The notes: generated from the sequence alone by a model not told the origin. 64,000 bases of DNA from Strongylocentrotus droebachiensis (GCA_035222895.1 JAVYIG010000401.1:434001-498000); one strand, 5' to 3'; shown: positions 1 to 13,319, numbered from the stretch's first letter. Numbers and translations: made by a program.

Positions 1-375
1 GCAATCAATTTAAAAGTTATGACTATGTATCCACTTGTTACATGGACAATTATCATTGAAACTTCGAAGTCCTAGTGTTAAAAAAAAAAAAATGTTTTGG
101 GACTATAAACAATGCCTACCGGTACTAAGAAGTTACGACGATGCAAACAGCAAGACAGCCAGGAAAAACAAAATACCAGTGACATATTTCTTTAAAAAAA
201 TGAAATATTCAAGTAACTGCTCAAAACTTGGAAATATAAACAAAATTATGTGTGAATTTGGTTATTTTTGTTAAAGCAAATGTGGCATGTGTACCAAATA
301 TCCTCACAATAAAATGTGACAGATTTTTTTCTTACGATCCCATCACCACAATAATCAAAGCCCCGATCTATTTAC
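1..375. other. RAB3GAP1 intron after exon 19, no further feature
   Basis: This is AT-rich sequence to the left of the last visible RAB3GAP1 exon. No further exon encoding the C-terminal family blocks could be recognised on the minus strand, so it is read as intron. The remaining 3' exons are presumably beyond position 1. Confidence 0.7.
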
Positions 376-3300
376 CTTCATTCTCTGGCTAAGTTGACCC
401 CTGACCCTGCCCTCTGACCCCTGTTCATCAGCAGGCATGAGAGGGTCATCCTGATCAACCCAATCTCTAGGGGAGTACCATCTCACAAAGTCTTCTATGG
501 TGCAGCCTGGGTTTGCAGCCTGAGTGTAAGAAGGTCAGAAATCAGTTTATGAAGTTAACCTATTGACTACTGAATTATCAAAAATTCCATAGGCTTAATA
601 TATATAATAATACTAATAATAAAACTCAGCTTTTGTATAGCGCGAATTATAATTAAGTCTCTAAGCACTTCCAAACTTAAAGATTATTACCCCGGCTTTA
701 GCTGTGCTGCCATTACGGCGCTCTAGCATTTCAAGGAAGTAATTCCTGTCAGGTACCCATTTACATCACCTGGGTTGAGTGTGGCAAATGTAGATCAATG
801 TCTTGTCAAAGACATTAGTGCCGCGGGTTGACTTGAACTGTGGACCTTGTGATTGACAGTCTGGCGGTGTAACCACTCGACCAAGAAACCTCTACTTATA
901 CTCTACATATACCACCTGGCTCCTATAGGCAACGTGTCAAGATGAATATGAACACAAACGATCCAGTACTTTCCTTTAGGTTTGAGTATCATTAATATCA
1001 CTTTTTGTATTAAGTTGCTATTTCTGCTTAAAAATAGTGATGAAAAGGAGCTCCAGGATTATATTCCTACGTATGGCTTTGGCATCCACAGTACCCTTGG
1101 CTTATTATTATGCAGCAGTACACTAAACAAGATCAGCATGATATTCATAAAGAGAAGGTTGAGTTCTCGGAGAGTGTGGATGAACATCAGTTTAAAAATG
1201 TTCCCTGAAAAGCATGGCTCTTCAAATGCCTTAATATTCTAAATATGGCATGTAACAGCATGAACATCGGGACGGATTCTTACGCCACGTGTTCGTGTAG
1301 TCCCATATACATATTCCTGTGTACAGTGCTTGTAACTTTACCAAGACTGGGCCAAATTTCTTATCATTTTGATGATTCCAGAACCTTTCAGTACACACAA
1401 ATACTTATATGCTAGATGATCAACCTTTTCTGATCAATTCCATTCTTATCAACAAGCACTACCATTTTTTTGACTATGACTTGATTTCATTTTGAATTAT
1501 ACCTTGAAAGACTCCATATCAGATAGAAGGCAAGCACTCTGCATCCTAGCTCTGAGTTCCATCCCTTCTGATGAGGTCCCAAGCTGGGCTAACACCTCAG
1601 CGTGTTCCTCTAACATATCTTCAGTCATCGGTGCTGGGTCCTATCAACATCCATGTTAAAAGCATCATTAAAAAAAGGTCTTTCTAAACAACTTTTTTTT
1701 TACACAACACAGACATCATCTTGCATACCGTATTTGCCGGCGATAAGGCCGCACCGCCGCATAGGCCGAACCCCAACTTTGACATTTCAAAGAGGGAAAA
1801 AAAAAAAAACGGACAAAACAAAATAATCATAATTTTCTCGAAAACACTATTTTTTTTTTACAAACTGAAACCAAATTCATCCATATTCTTATAATTTACC
1901 GGAAGTTTGGCTAAAAAAGTGATCGCAGGCAGATTTGGTGTCCGATATACCCCTACCACAATGTACGGTGTAATGCGAAACTGCATGAAATGGAAAAACA
2001 AAATGGCGACTTCGGATGGATGTTCGCGGCAGCTCCGTTAGACTGTCCCTTCCTTTACCTTTGCAATGCATTGGCACGAACTTAGATCAAGATCTACCGG
2101 CAAATTTTGTGTTAGGACGTTTATTTTCGTCTTCATGTCAACAATGCAAGATAAAATTGTCGGTAAGATGTTTGGAAATGTCTTGTACCATAGTGGTATT
2201 GTTATTTTACCGTTTCTAGTCCCATACGTGCAAATTCGTGTTGGTTTTGACTTTAAAAAAAAAAAAATTTTACTCTTTCGTCGTAAAGGCCTCACCCGAC
2301 TTTTTGATATTTTCTCTTCCAAAAATACTGCGGCCTTTACGCCGGCAAATACGGTAACTCATTTAAAAAGCAAAATTGGGAGTTTTCTCCTTTCTCAATT
2401 ACTTAATGGCTTATCTGTAATATACAAAGTTTGAATTAGTTTAGAAGTGCATATACTTTGTACACTGATGAAGTCTTTCAATTTGCATGTAGCAATGCAT
2501 ACCATAAATGTATGTACTAGGATTATCAATAAAGAGATCAAGTTTTAGGTCTCAGCATTGTTTCACAGACAAAAAAATAAGGAACTACAGTCTTGTATTC
2601 TTCGTGTATTACAGTCCGAATAACATAATGCCATGGAGAGAGTACAACCTACCCTAAATAGGCATCAATAATGCTGAATAAATGATCCTAGTAACAGGTT
2701 TGGCAGGTTGATAATCACTATAGGCACTTAGAAATGGACATAATTTTGGGAATAAAATAAGATCTGTAAAAACATGTTAGATACCTGCGTAACTGGAATG
2801 TACAGAATTTCATTGGTATGTTGTAATCTGAGTTCTCCGCACTGTTTTAATCTTCCTTCAGGTTTCAACTCTTCCTTTCCTCCTTCTTCTCTTCTTGAAC
2901 CTTGACCCTTCTCATTGCCAACGTCTTTATTCTCTGCATCTTCTAATGAGACGTCCATATCCTCATGCTCTAAGAGACAGGAAAGTAAGAGAGGATGGTC
3001 AAATATTAAAGGGGTTGTAGCATGGCAAATACTGGTTAACGCCATCTACGACTTCTTTTGGACAACTGCACATAAACGAATGGACTTGATTAACGGTCAG
3101 CGCGCACTATATCATTCCCGAAACAGACCGAAGTTCTTCATGCTTCGGTTTTGGGTATGTTGCACGCAGGTCCGTATTATTATTATACCCGATTGGCCCC
3201 GAGTCAGGCAACGGGAAAAGACACATAGTCTCATCATGCTACACCCACTTTAAGCTGTAGACTACTGACTTCTCCCATTCCCATAGGCTTAATACAGGTG

Positions 3301-6300
3301 TCTCTATGTTCCTATTGGCAAAGAGTTAAAACTTACCTTAAAGCCCCACTGCACTACTTAGCTACTTGTGCCCTCTATATAGCAAACAATGCCTAAGTGG
3401 TGACTGTTGGTCCCCCATGGTCCCATGTTCATTGAAAGCTGATTTGTGGAAGATAAACAGCTGCCAAACTAGTGCATATAGGTTTTAAGATCTCATGGCA
3501 TTAATGGAAAAAGAAAGAAAAACAATATTTTTAGGATAAATCTGCATCGTTTATCATTCATGAGACTGGTAGTAAGGGAAAGCAAATTGTAAAAAAAGAA
3601 AAAGAAATAACTTTCACTGACATGGCATGTTCTATTGCTTGACACAATCAGGATGACTAGCCCGCCCAAATTCCTTTCTTTCCTGATTATTCTGCTGTTA
3701 TACATTCTGATTCTACATATACATTTCACATCTTTATAATATATTCTGAAACCTAATGATTCTGATTTTTTTTTAAAGATTTGAGAATGAATCTTGTTTA
3801 ACCTCAGAATATATTGAAGATAATAATAACAATAACAATGATGTCTTCTTTTATTGCGTTGCTATCTGCAAGCTCAGGCACTCCTGGTACTTGCTCCAAA
3901 ATATTATGGATAATCAGTTAAACCCTGTAGGTGCACTGCTCGTGGTATATACAGTTAAAACAATACCAAATACTTCAAGACGATGAAACACAATGATACG
4001 AGATCGCTCACCATCATCTTCTCTGCATCCTCCTGAGTTGATAGACTGCTCCTGTGCATCATCCGGGGGTGTGGCATCATCACATTCAAAGAATTCATCT
4101 TCACTGTCATCACTGTCCTTGCTCCGTGATGAAGCAGCTCTCACGATCCTCGTCACAGCCTCGTGAGACGGAGCTCCTCCCCTGGATGATGATGATGATG
4201 ATGATTCTCCTGGAGGACTCACTCGATCATCTGATTGGTCAGATGTGACGCTGGTCTTTGGCAGGTTGGAGTCTTTTGTTGGAGAGGATTGCTGTTTCCG
4301 CCTCTCTTCCCTTGCCTTCTTACGGTCTATGCAACAATTCAGCATCTGTTCAAAGAGAATGAGATACACAAAGTAGGATTTCAGTGAAAAAAAAAGAAAA
4401 ACAGACAGTGAATAAGGAAAGGGAATCAAAGAACAAGACCCAAGTAGAAAACAAAATAAAATTATTCAGAAGAAAACACTTGGACCACAAGGAATATCAA
4501 ATGAGAAAGTGCAAAAGGATGGTGAAGTATACGAAAGTGCAGATAACAATAACTTTCATACCTAGATGGATAATACTTGCCCAAAGCAAAATCTGAATGG
4601 ACAATATCTTATGGAATGGGCGATTGATACACCATCCTATATCAGGAAGTCAAAAAGTAAGTCGTAGCTATGTGCATCAGTTATGTTGTGGTGTGATTTC
4701 TGATGCTAAAACTTTACTTGAATTCATCTTTCTATTCATCCATCAATCCATCCAAACAATTATCGTTCAGTACACTAACCTGTAACTTTTGATGAAGGAG
4801 ACAGCAACCCATGTTAGGAGCTGTTGATCCAAGACTAAAACAGACAAAGGAGAAGATAAAAATAAGACATTAAAAACAAGTTTGGCGGGAATTCATCAAT
4901 GGGTTCTTGAGATAACGCGATCATGAGAACGGGACGTATGGACGGATGTACGGAACGACGTACGGACGGACAAACCGAAATATAATGCCTCCGGCTACTT
5001 TGTAGCGGAGGCATAAAAATACACATACTCAAGAACTTTACAACCTGGAGACATGGTGAATCAACCATCTGATTACCAGTTGCATTTACTCAGTTGGCCT
5101 GAGAGAGAACATGACATGTTTGAGCTGTATACATTTTATTCAGTATGAAGCGTGAAGAAGCCTGAAACAGTGATGTGACAGGGCCTGAATTCATGTAAAA
5201 CACTTAAACGAGCATCTCTGCTTTATACATACACATAAACCTACCCAGGTATATTGTAGTTGTTTTCCAATCGGTACCTCATCTCAAGAACAAACTCATG
5301 CCATAGATGCGCTACCCCTTTCAGACCTCCATGACACTGGTTGACTACACACATACTGATGGCTAGCTTGTAGGTCAAGCTGGACTCTGGAGCCGTCTTG
5401 AAGTGACGATATCTCTCCTGGAAAGAACAAGATGCAACAAAATACCCAGTTACACATTCTTATCAGAGGCTCAAAGCATTCAAATCTTTGCTTTGGGCAG
5501 GTATTTTGCAACGGCACAACAAAATCAATGTGGATAAATTTATCAGTCAATATCAAAAGGTATCTCACCAATTATATATATTTGTGGCACTTGTTTAACA
5601 TGATTTCATTCTTTGATTGGACAAAAAAATATAATGCAAAGTAATCTGAAAGCAATACAATTTATTTATTTTGTGTTTCTTACTGCACAGGCTCCCATTG
5701 TGATATTTCTTCATTTCTGCTCCTAATGCTGCTTCAAATTACCGAACCTATATCCGATTAAGCCCCTGAACATATTAATCATCACTATAAGGGCTTACTC
5801 TATCATCAATGTCTTCATTGAAATGGCAGTTTAAGGTCTGTGATGAATACTTATCAAACCATTATTTGCGGGTACCTTCTTATCAAAGTCCTTTTCTGTG
5901 TCTTCATTAGGTGTAGATGCACTCTCACCAGCTGGAGTAGAGGCTGCACTCGCATCAGGAAACAGAAACTAAAGAAAGGAAAATTATTGTGACATGACGT
6001 TACTTTGATGCAATCACTTCACAGTTCTACCTCTAAATAAAATGGAATAAATAAATAAATAAATTGATAACAATCTTTAAAAATTGCAATTTGTAAAATA
6101 TTCCTGCTACAAAAAGTCACAAAAGTTTCTGGTCTTCTCCCAGATTTAAATCAGACTCCATTGGGGCCTGAGCAAATCAATGAGTCATGGATGTTCTACC
6201 CCAAAAATAGAAGAGAATGATGAAAATCATGAAATCATCATCATCATTTAGCATCTGCTTTTTCCATGCTGTAGGGTTCTCCAAGCCTTACAGTCTTCAG

Positions 6301-8969
6301 CATCCGCATGAGTAAGACCAGATGCTCTCATATCTTTTCCTAGTGTCTCCTTCCAGGTTTTGTTAGATCTGCAACAGGATTTTGAGCCTGCAACCTGGAA
6401 GTTCATTGCTCTCTGAAGCCAACGACAGAGGTCATGAAAGTGTTTGTTCCAGTGATCGCAAGACACCAGGCAGGGCTAGAAAAAGGTGTGACTGATCACT
6501 TAGCTTGAGAAAGTCCACATGAGTGGATGGAAGCTTGCGCAACAAAATTCAAGGTTTGTAGAAGCTTTAAAAATCTAAATTTTATGATTATCCCCAACCA
6601 ATGAAAGTTTTCTGTATCAGTCATGAAAGTGTTTTGAGAGATTCTTACCACAAGAACATCATTGAGGATGTTGACAGGAATAGGTGACTCCAATCTTGAG
6701 GTTGTATTGCCTTGGGTTCGTATCCTACGCTGAGCCGCTTGGGCTCGACTCATCACAGAGGACAGCGTGGGGAACTGAACACGGGCGGGATCAGTCAGCC
6801 TGTGAAGAGCTAAACTCACCTGCTCGGAGGTATCTGAGAATAAACAAGGATGTTGTTTCATGTCATCATGTTAGAAGTTGGAAGGTATGAAAGGCCAAAG
6901 ATCCGTCATTTCAAATTTCTCGAAATTCCAGTAATAGCACCAGAAATTTCAGTGTATCTGAAAATCTAGAGTAGAAGTACATGTATTTCATTGCAGACAT
7001 ACAGTGTTCCTCATCAGACAGATGTTTTTAATTTTTAATATAATTTAAAAATGGGTGTGTAATCTGTATTTTGATATCTGTAGCAGGTCATAAATAAATT
7101 AAAGTATATACAATCATTCTCATTCAAGTTAAAACTGTGGCCTGATGTGTCAATGAAATAGATCTACAATTATAGGCTAGGAAGTAACCAAATAATTAAT
7201 TGTCCTGCATATCAAGTAATAGCACCAGAATTTAATGAACTATTTGAATTTAAAGTATCTCATTGCAGACTGGTTTTCAGTCAAAATATGTAAGAATTCT
7301 AATATCTCCAACAAGTCATAGCATCAAGGATACAATAATTCTACATAAAGCTACAGGCATTGTCGGATGTTACAATGGAATGGCTCTCCAATCATGAGCT
7401 AAAAATTTACTGATTTCCATGTAAAAGGAGTTCTTCAATCTGCAATACAGGTTCATTGATATTACCAGAAATTATGTTGTATCACGACCATTCACAGCAA
7501 TCATCGACTTTACTACTACCAGCATTGTCATCATTATCATCTCTGCTACCACTTACCATCATCATCATCTTCAAATGCACCTCCACCGAGGAGTTGATCA
7601 ATGGATTCCTTACTATGGGCAAGCTTGGCAAAACTTTTTAGATAGTCATCTGCAGGATATCAGAAAGAGAAAAATCATATTGTCACGCTTAGAATACCTG
7701 CACAAGTAATATACATATTTCATAAAAGAACACCATATTACCAATTTCAGGAACAAAATTGAACTTAAATAAAATCAATAGGAGCCACCTATGAGAATGA
7801 AAAGCTGTAAACCAGTCAATTTTAAGAGGTTTTATTAACCAGCTTTGTTACATATATACATGACTACTAATATGTGGTTATGGTATAAAGTGAGGTGAAT
7901 TCACACACTGAATCACAAATCATTACATTCTTATTGTCAGTTTAGAGCCAGAAAGGAATTAATTCTGTGTTAAAACATATTATGGGTAGTAGTAGAATGG
8001 TTTTATAAGAACAACTGCAAAATGGTAGCCCGAAAGCTAAATTACATTGCAAGTTTTACATGTATTACAAAGCATTTCAACAAACTTAGATATAGACAAG
8101 TAAAAATAATACACAGTAAAATAAATCATAACTTATTACATATTCCATACTTGCAAACAAATTGATGATACAAATAGAATAGATTCGTTGTTGCAATAAT
8201 TTGTATAATCATTGTTAAGTGAGGAATATTCATATTTTAAATAGAAATTGAGGCTGAATAAATGAGTTTATGACAAGTAAATACCGAAGATTTGTTTGAT
8301 TTGCATGAGTGCTCTTCTGGCTCTACACAGACAATCAGAATACACAATGAATGATAATGCATAATGAGTCCTTACCAAGTAAGCTACTGGGGCTCTCTGT
8401 CATATGAACTCTAGCTGACCACTGAGGGGCCTGGATAGGGTCAAGATCACTGCAAAAAAAAAAAAAAAAAAAAAAAAAAATTAAAATAAAATGCAAGGAT
8501 GAAAAATAAAGCACAGTGGGGACAGAAAGGGCAGTGATTATAACTTATTGTCATCAAATACCATGCTCCCAAAGACAATAGCGCCCATGAATGTCTTATT
8601 TTTGATGAATTCTGAACTTTAAACCACAAATCTACCCAATCCTAGACCTGATCATGTCCACATGAAAAAGAAAAAGAAATTGTTTTTTATATACATTTAT
8701 AAGAAGAGAACATCATTGAAGCAAGTCATTTTCACCAATCACGTTCATATTGAGTATAACACTGTTTTCTTGTCACACAGAGGAACAGATTATTGCCAAC
8801 CAACTTACGAATATACATCATTATCAACAATCATGTCCTCAGCTATAGAGGGCCAGGTGGCTGCTAGATGAAGCTCACTGACGGGATCTTCTACAGCACC
8901 ATAGGGCAGAGTGGTGAAACCAGGGTACCCAACATCACTATCATCTTCCATCATATCTAGATCTAGATG

Positions 8970-9016
<47 letters not shown>

Positions 9017-12000
9017 AGAGAGAGATGTCAAATATTTATCTGATTACATGAGCACATGAACAAGAGTAAATAACATATGGTACGTAAAGGGGAAAGAGAG
9101 AGAGAGGAAAAAAAAAGAGAGAAAAAAAAAAGATAGAGACAGAAAGAGACAGAGAGAGAGGGATAGATGAGCTTTCAAGTACTCAATTTATAACACATGC
9201 AAAGAGATATGAGGGAACAAAAAGAGGAAAACTGAAACAGATGCTAAAAGAGAGAGAGAGAAGGAGATTGAAAAGGAAAACAAGTGTTTCAAAGCAAACC
9301 ATCATGGGGAGATTGAAAACCCTTGCAATGAGAGAGATAAAACTCAATTCTCCTCATTGAATGGTTACATACCTGGAGGGAGGAGAGGCCATGAGAACTG
9401 AGTCCAGTCATGAAGTACATAGGTGAACCTCACAGCTACACTGACTTGAGGAATAGGTGAAACAGGGCAAGCCTACACAGAACATACAACAAAAAGATAA
9501 TGTATGAGCATTGTTCAGTCGGTAGAGCAGTGGTCTCGTGATCCGGTGACCCGGGTTCGAAACCAAGTCGATGCGCTAGTGCCCTTTGGTAAGGCATTAA
9601 TGCTCATTACCAGGTCCCTCGGAGAGGACCTAAAGCTGTCGGCCATCTGGTTGCTTACATACAAGCACTCATGCTTTCTTAGCAGTCAGTTAAAATAACT
9701 ACCACCATATATAGTTTAACCACCACCATTACATCTACCGGTATGTGAGAAACGCAAATATCCTAGCAAAATGCACACTGGATAAATAATGAACAGATGA
9801 ATGATTGCAGACATTCTAAAAACTGTCAAAATTCTAGACAACAAATATAAGCATTTCATCTAATAAAGTGCAAAGGGAAAAAATCACATGTCACTGTTAA
9901 AAAAAACACCTTTTTTCAGACAAGATCAAAAACATTCATGATATAAAGGATGAAATGACTCCTAACCAGTTTTGATTTGAAGACATTGACAAGCCCTTCG
10001 AGATGACTGTACTGATGAGGTATCCGTTTAAGGTGTACAATGTCAAAGGTCGTGCGGACTCCAGGAGCTTCACACACCCCTGTGTACATACGTCGCCATT
10101 TCTGCTGTATCTGGGCAAACATGGGCACAGCACTAAACAAAAAAACATAAAGAAACAAACAATAAACATTCCGTGTCGGACAACGTAAAATAAATTGCTC
10201 TTAGTCAAAGTTTATAAATATGACAACATATCCCTTAAATTATTTGTATAATACTGAAATGCTCACTTGAATTTGTTTCATTGTCAGAATAGGGCCAAAA
10301 CAACTTGTTTAGGAACAATTTTAACCAGTAGTATACTTCTTTTTTTTCTATTTTTAATTCCTGAAAGAAAATCTGGCTGTTTTGAGTCCAAGCATACAGC
10401 ACTTATTACAGCACTGATATTTTTTAATAGTATCTGCTGCCTATAGCACATTTGTTATTAAGAACTTCTGCCTCTGTGACAATGGACTAAATATTACAGA
10501 ATTTGTCTATTAATTTTAACACTTAAGAATAAATCAGTTAAATCCATTGGAAGATGAATACAATGCTTTTGACTCACCAGTTGGTATTGTTGACTGCTAT
10601 TGTGAGTGAGCTTAAAAGAAGATTGCACTTGCTCTCGCTAAGAATAGCCTCCGTGTTTGCAGCAGGAGAGAGGACCACAAAGTGCCTCAAACCATACCTG
10701 TAGAAACAGAACAATCAAAATGAAAGCAGTGAAATGCAGTGACCAATGCCAAAAATTCCATTAAGCATCTCTGGAAAGCTCCTTTCAAACTCATATTCCT
10801 GTCTCTCTTTACTTCTCTTTGCCTGTGTTCTGTCTTGTCAAAATCAGATTCTTTTTATCAGTACATCCTCTCTCAAAAATAACTATGTTTATATGAAAAC
10901 CATGTCTGTAAAGTCTCCTGTTTATTACATCATATAAAAATGTATCTTTAGCTTATACATTTTCTGCTATGCAACTGTGTTGTAATGATTGTCATTGCTT
11001 GATTATCTCTGTTTCATTATGAGGTATGCTTGGAATAATATGGCATTCCAAAGTTTGCTAATGGCACACAGTTTAAATAAGAACAAGTCATTTAGGAACA
11101 TTATAAACATGACAAAAGAAGACTGATCTTACCATCTACAGAGGCAATGTGCTCGAGGAGGAAAATCATTGCCAGATGCAAGCATGTCTTCTATAGGCTG
11201 AGGAATCTTATCTGAAAGTAGAATGAGATAAAGAGCATTACTAAGAAACTATACTACAGGAAGATACGGATCAATACCATGGCACCCATCAAAGTACTAT
11301 TTATATTGGAAATGTCATTTCTGCATGTTTAAAGGTACAGTATCTTGTTCATTAATTTTCATCATGAAGGCACGTTTTGTTTTGTTTTCCTACATAAACC
11401 TTGTGTATCCAGCAGATATTGTAAAGAAAAACCTACCATCCTCCTCTACATTCTTGCCTCCATCATCCTCTTGTTCCGACTCCTCCCCTTCTTCCTCTTC
11501 TCCTTCCATTTTGAGGCGATGCTCACTCATGAGGAAGTTGAAGTTTGCAAAGGAAACATTCTCTGATTTCTCTTCCCATTTGCCTGCTGTGAACTCATTC
11601 TATGTAAAAATGAGAAGATAGTCATCAGCACTTTTCACTCACTATCTTTTCCTTTCTAAATTTTAAATTTCTTGCAATGTTTTCATTTGCTTTGCATTAT
11701 TACATTCTCTTAATTATCACACAATGGGTAACTAGTTTGGCAGCGCCCTTAACAATTTGAAAAATTGTGTTATATTCATTTATTTACACAATATGCAATC
11801 ATTTCCCAATTATCACCAATAGAGTGTAGAGGGTCTTGATCATCCCATTTAAAGAACATAGAATGATTACATGGTTGTATTAACATAACAAACATTAAAA
11901 ATATGATTAATAATTGTAATTTGAAGAGTAAGGATATCAAGTTTGCAATATACAATAGATAAAACAGATCAACATAATCATAAAGTCATGAATACAAAGC

Positions 12001-13144
12001 AGATGAACCTGTGAAACAGACTGTAAGATGTGCATTGAATTGGTGAATAGTAGGCCTAAAGAATCATATTGCAAATTAAGACTACAAAGTAAACAATAAG
12101 TTCTAGACTCAAACAACACTTGATGGGTCACAATCACTGTACTATCTTATAAATAGTAGTGTTTACCTTTTTAAGAGGGGGTCCTAAATGAGCCGATGGG
12201 AGCCTCCAATCGTGGATGACCTGCTCCAGCCGAGATATGAATCTGATCAAATAAAATGAACGAATGAGATCAACTGTCATGTCTTCAAAGTTCAACATAA
12301 CCAAAGAAATTTAACAATGGTTAAACAAAAAACAAAATTGCGGATTCCAACTGTAACTAATTGACTTTAAATCCTTGCAACAAATATTAATATCGTTATT
12401 GCAGGCCTCCATACTTTATCACTCATATAGATCACACAGATCTAGTTCTACATGTACAAGCTTCTGATTACAATACAAGGTCGATACTTTTTGCGCAAAT
12501 TTAAAATTAAGATAGAATTCAATTCTGCTTCGTCTACATTGCTTAGCAGCTTAGTTAGGCTGCTCATTAAATGCTTAGGCTACTCGTTAGATACGATTAT
12601 ATACAGCAGTGAATGTTCTACAAAGTCCCAAATACTAAGTTTAGCTTTATATTTATTTATGTTCTAGAGTCTACAAAGTACAAGAATAATTTTGAAACTT
12701 TTTTCCCCCTTTCACTGTTTCGCTGTTTCGGCTTTCCTCAGGCTCAGCCCAAGACTCATGATCTACCCTGGACCTCGATTAATGCCCTGATACACATACA
12801 ACCTATTTAAGCAAGTAATGCTATGTAGGAGAACAAGCTCTCTCAGGTAAACGTGTAAATGTATACGTGCAAGGTCGGTATTTCCATAACTTGCACTGAC
12901 ACCGTCTCAGTTGGGGTGACACAAAACTGGGTGCATGGGACTACAATGTAAAAATTTCTTACCTCTCCCATTCTGAAGCAGTCGTAAAATCTGTTATTTC
13001 GAAAACCTCAGATTCCTGTAGGGTAATCAAACACAAGAGCAAATGTAACAAAAAGAATTCGCATGTTAATACTACTTTAAAATATTGAATATAGTCTCAC
13101 GATTCCTACGTTCAAAGTGTACTCACCTCTACGTCATCTGCCAT
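376..13144 (-). CDS. RAB3GAP1: RAB3GAP1-like: Rab3 GTPase-activating protein catalytic subunit (5' 19 coding exons, 3' partial)
   Basis: Known role: catalytic half of the RAB3GAP1-RAB3GAP2 complex, which acts on Rab3 and Rab18 in exocytosis, ER structure and autophagy. Coding exons in transcript order: 13127-13144, 12963-13015, 12167-12242, 11437-11599, 11133-11211, 10578-10697, 9967-10132, 9373-9472, 8809-8956, 8376-8449, 7557-7649, 6649-6833, 5876-5968, 5245-5417, 4780-4834, 4012-4345, 2785-2969, 1503-1640, 376-519. All have AG/GT borders and compatible phases, giving 2397 nt or 799 codons. The start is MADDVE followed by ESEVFEITDFTTASEWER, a near-exact match to the vertebrate N-terminus. 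Other family blocks are WYGLRHFVVLSPAA, KWRRMYTGVCEAPGVRT, SDLDPIQAP, HGGLKGVAHLWHEFVLEMR, MLNCCIDRKKA, EDEFFEC, YIPVTQ and DFVRWYSPRDW. Exon 16 has a Ser/Asp-rich variable linker. The exons with the catalytic arginine region (about human residue 728) lie past the left edge. Confidence 0.96.
598..895 (-). mobile_element. tRNA-derived SINE, family A (minus orientation)
   Basis: Read on the minus strand, the right end starts with a tRNA-like head. It has an A-box-like TGGTCGAGTGGTTA and a B-box-like GTTCAAGTC. A body follows with ACCCAGGTGATGTAAATGGG and the sequence GCGCTATACAAAAGCTGAG, ending in an (ATT)n-rich tail near 600. A second, headless copy of the same body lies at 29908-30099 in the opposite orientation. 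It sits in a RAB3GAP1 intron between exons 19 and 18. Confidence 0.8.
1147..1440 (-). mobile_element. Partial copy of the TTAA-type inverted-repeat element seen at 45430-45823
   Basis: The left part starts with AGAGAAGGTTGAGTTCT, the terminal repeat of the element at 45430-45823. The shared interior includes CGCCACGTGTTCGTGTAGTC and the block around ATCATTTTGATGATTCCAGAA. The other end is lost after about 1440. It lies in the intron between RAB3GAP1 exons 19 and 18. Confidence 0.75.
1728..2354. mobile_element. Inverted-repeat DNA element with TA flanks (mariner/pogo-like, non-autonomous)
   Basis: The left end CCGTATTTGCCGGCG is mirrored at the right end as CGCCGGCAAATACGG. GGCCGC and GGCCT blocks extend the terminal repeats past 25 bp with some gaps. 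TA dinucleotides at 1726-1727 and 2355-2356 fit the TA target duplication of the Tc1/mariner/pogo superfamily. Length is 627 bp. No transposase reading frame is visible, so it is treated as a non-autonomous copy in a RAB3GAP1 intron. Confidence 0.8.
3338..3450 (+). mobile_element. Fragment of the short TTAA-type element also present at 62503-62707
   Basis: TTAAAGCCCCACTGCACTAC is followed by TAGCTACTTG and then CCCTCTATATAG. TGTTGGTCCCCCATG comes later. These blocks occur in the same order on the minus strand of the element at 62503-62707. The distal end is not recognised here. Confidence 0.55.
4012..4345 (-). CDS. RAB3GAP1: RAB3GAP1 exon 16, low-complexity linker exon
   Basis: This is the largest RAB3GAP1 coding exon seen (334 nt). 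It opens with the conserved MLNCCIDRKKARE block and then runs into a poorly conserved acidic and serine-rich linker, including seven consecutive serines encoded partly by a (GAT)n-like run at about 4189-4205. It recovers the conserved SEDEFFEC block before the donor site at 4010-4011. In the family this acidic linker is variable in length and probably disordered. The serine run is the most likely site of length polymorphism in the coding sequence. Confidence 0.9.
4880..5017 (+). repeat. Dispersed repeat fragment ending in a GCCTCCG...CGGAGGC stem-loop
   Basis: A CpG-rich tract with repeated GTACGGACGGAC-like units runs into a near-perfect hairpin. ATGCCTCCGGCTAC pairs with GTAGCGGAGGCAT around a TTT loop (about 4985-5014). 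The composition contrasts with the AT-rich intron around it. This reads as the 3' end of a transposable element whose terminal stem-loop is its hallmark. The family is not named from memory with certainty. Confidence 0.6.
6235..6400 (-). pseudogene. 3' fragment of a non-LTR retrotransposon reverse-transcriptase ORF (RTE-like tail)
   Basis: On the minus strand a short frame reads KTWKETLGKDMRASGL then AEDCKAWRTL. This resembles the C-terminal tail common to many RTE-type and related LINE polyproteins (pattern TW...D....GL...AEDR.AWR). A short (ATG)n-type tract at about 6235-6249 sits just past its 3' end, as expected for a LINE tail. The rest of the element is absent, so it is 5'-truncated. 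It lies in the intron between RAB3GAP1 exons 13 and 12. Confidence 0.65.
8971..9025. repeat. (GA)n microsatellite
   Basis: An almost pure GA run starts 15 bases upstream (in gene orientation) of the acceptor of RAB3GAP1 exon 9. A more degenerate GA-rich stretch follows to about 9270. On the transcript this is a CU-rich tract next to the acceptor. Confidence 0.9.
9504..9712 (+). mobile_element. Thr-tRNA-derived SINE, family B, copy 1
   Basis: The head contains GTTCAGTCGGTAGAGCAG (A box) and GGGTTCGAAACC (B box). The anticodon-loop position reads CTCGTGA, i.e. CGT (threonine). A tRNA-unrelated body follows, with GCCCTTTGGTAAGGCATTAA and GGAGAGGACCTAAAGC. It is about 90% like the copy at 31646-31836. 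The 5' end of the tRNA head is mutated, so this is a SINE and not a functional tRNA. It lies in the intron between RAB3GAP1 exons 8 and 7. Confidence 0.87.
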
Positions 13145-13319
13145 GTTGTTTTGTTTTCTTTTTCTCTCCTATTTTTGTGAGAATCGAGATCGTCGGGGCG
13201 CGCCCTCTTCAGATCAGCGGAACCTACTCGTCACGGAATTTCAACTTTCTGAAAGAAATACTGACTTGAACAGTAACATAAATTTAGAAACCTCGGTGGT
13301 TTTAAAATTTAATATACTT
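13145..13319. promoter_or_regulatory. Putative RAB3GAP1 5' flank/promoter side of a divergent spacer
   Basis: This is the sequence just upstream of the RAB3GAP1 start codon. It includes a short GC-rich patch (GTCGGGGCGCGCCCTC near 13192) in otherwise AT-rich DNA, suggesting a promoter or 5' UTR. No TATA box or defined start site can be assigned. The neighbouring gene, TMEM41A, is transcribed away from it about 3.2 kb to the right. Confidence 0.4.

Noticed and set aside
2038..2434. Open frames of 94-122 codons on both strands
   Set aside because: They overlap a TA-flanked inverted-repeat element and show no domain or transposase motif.
9504..9580. Functional tRNA gene
   Set aside because: A and B boxes are present but the acceptor stem does not close and the sequence runs into a SINE body shared with 31646-31836.
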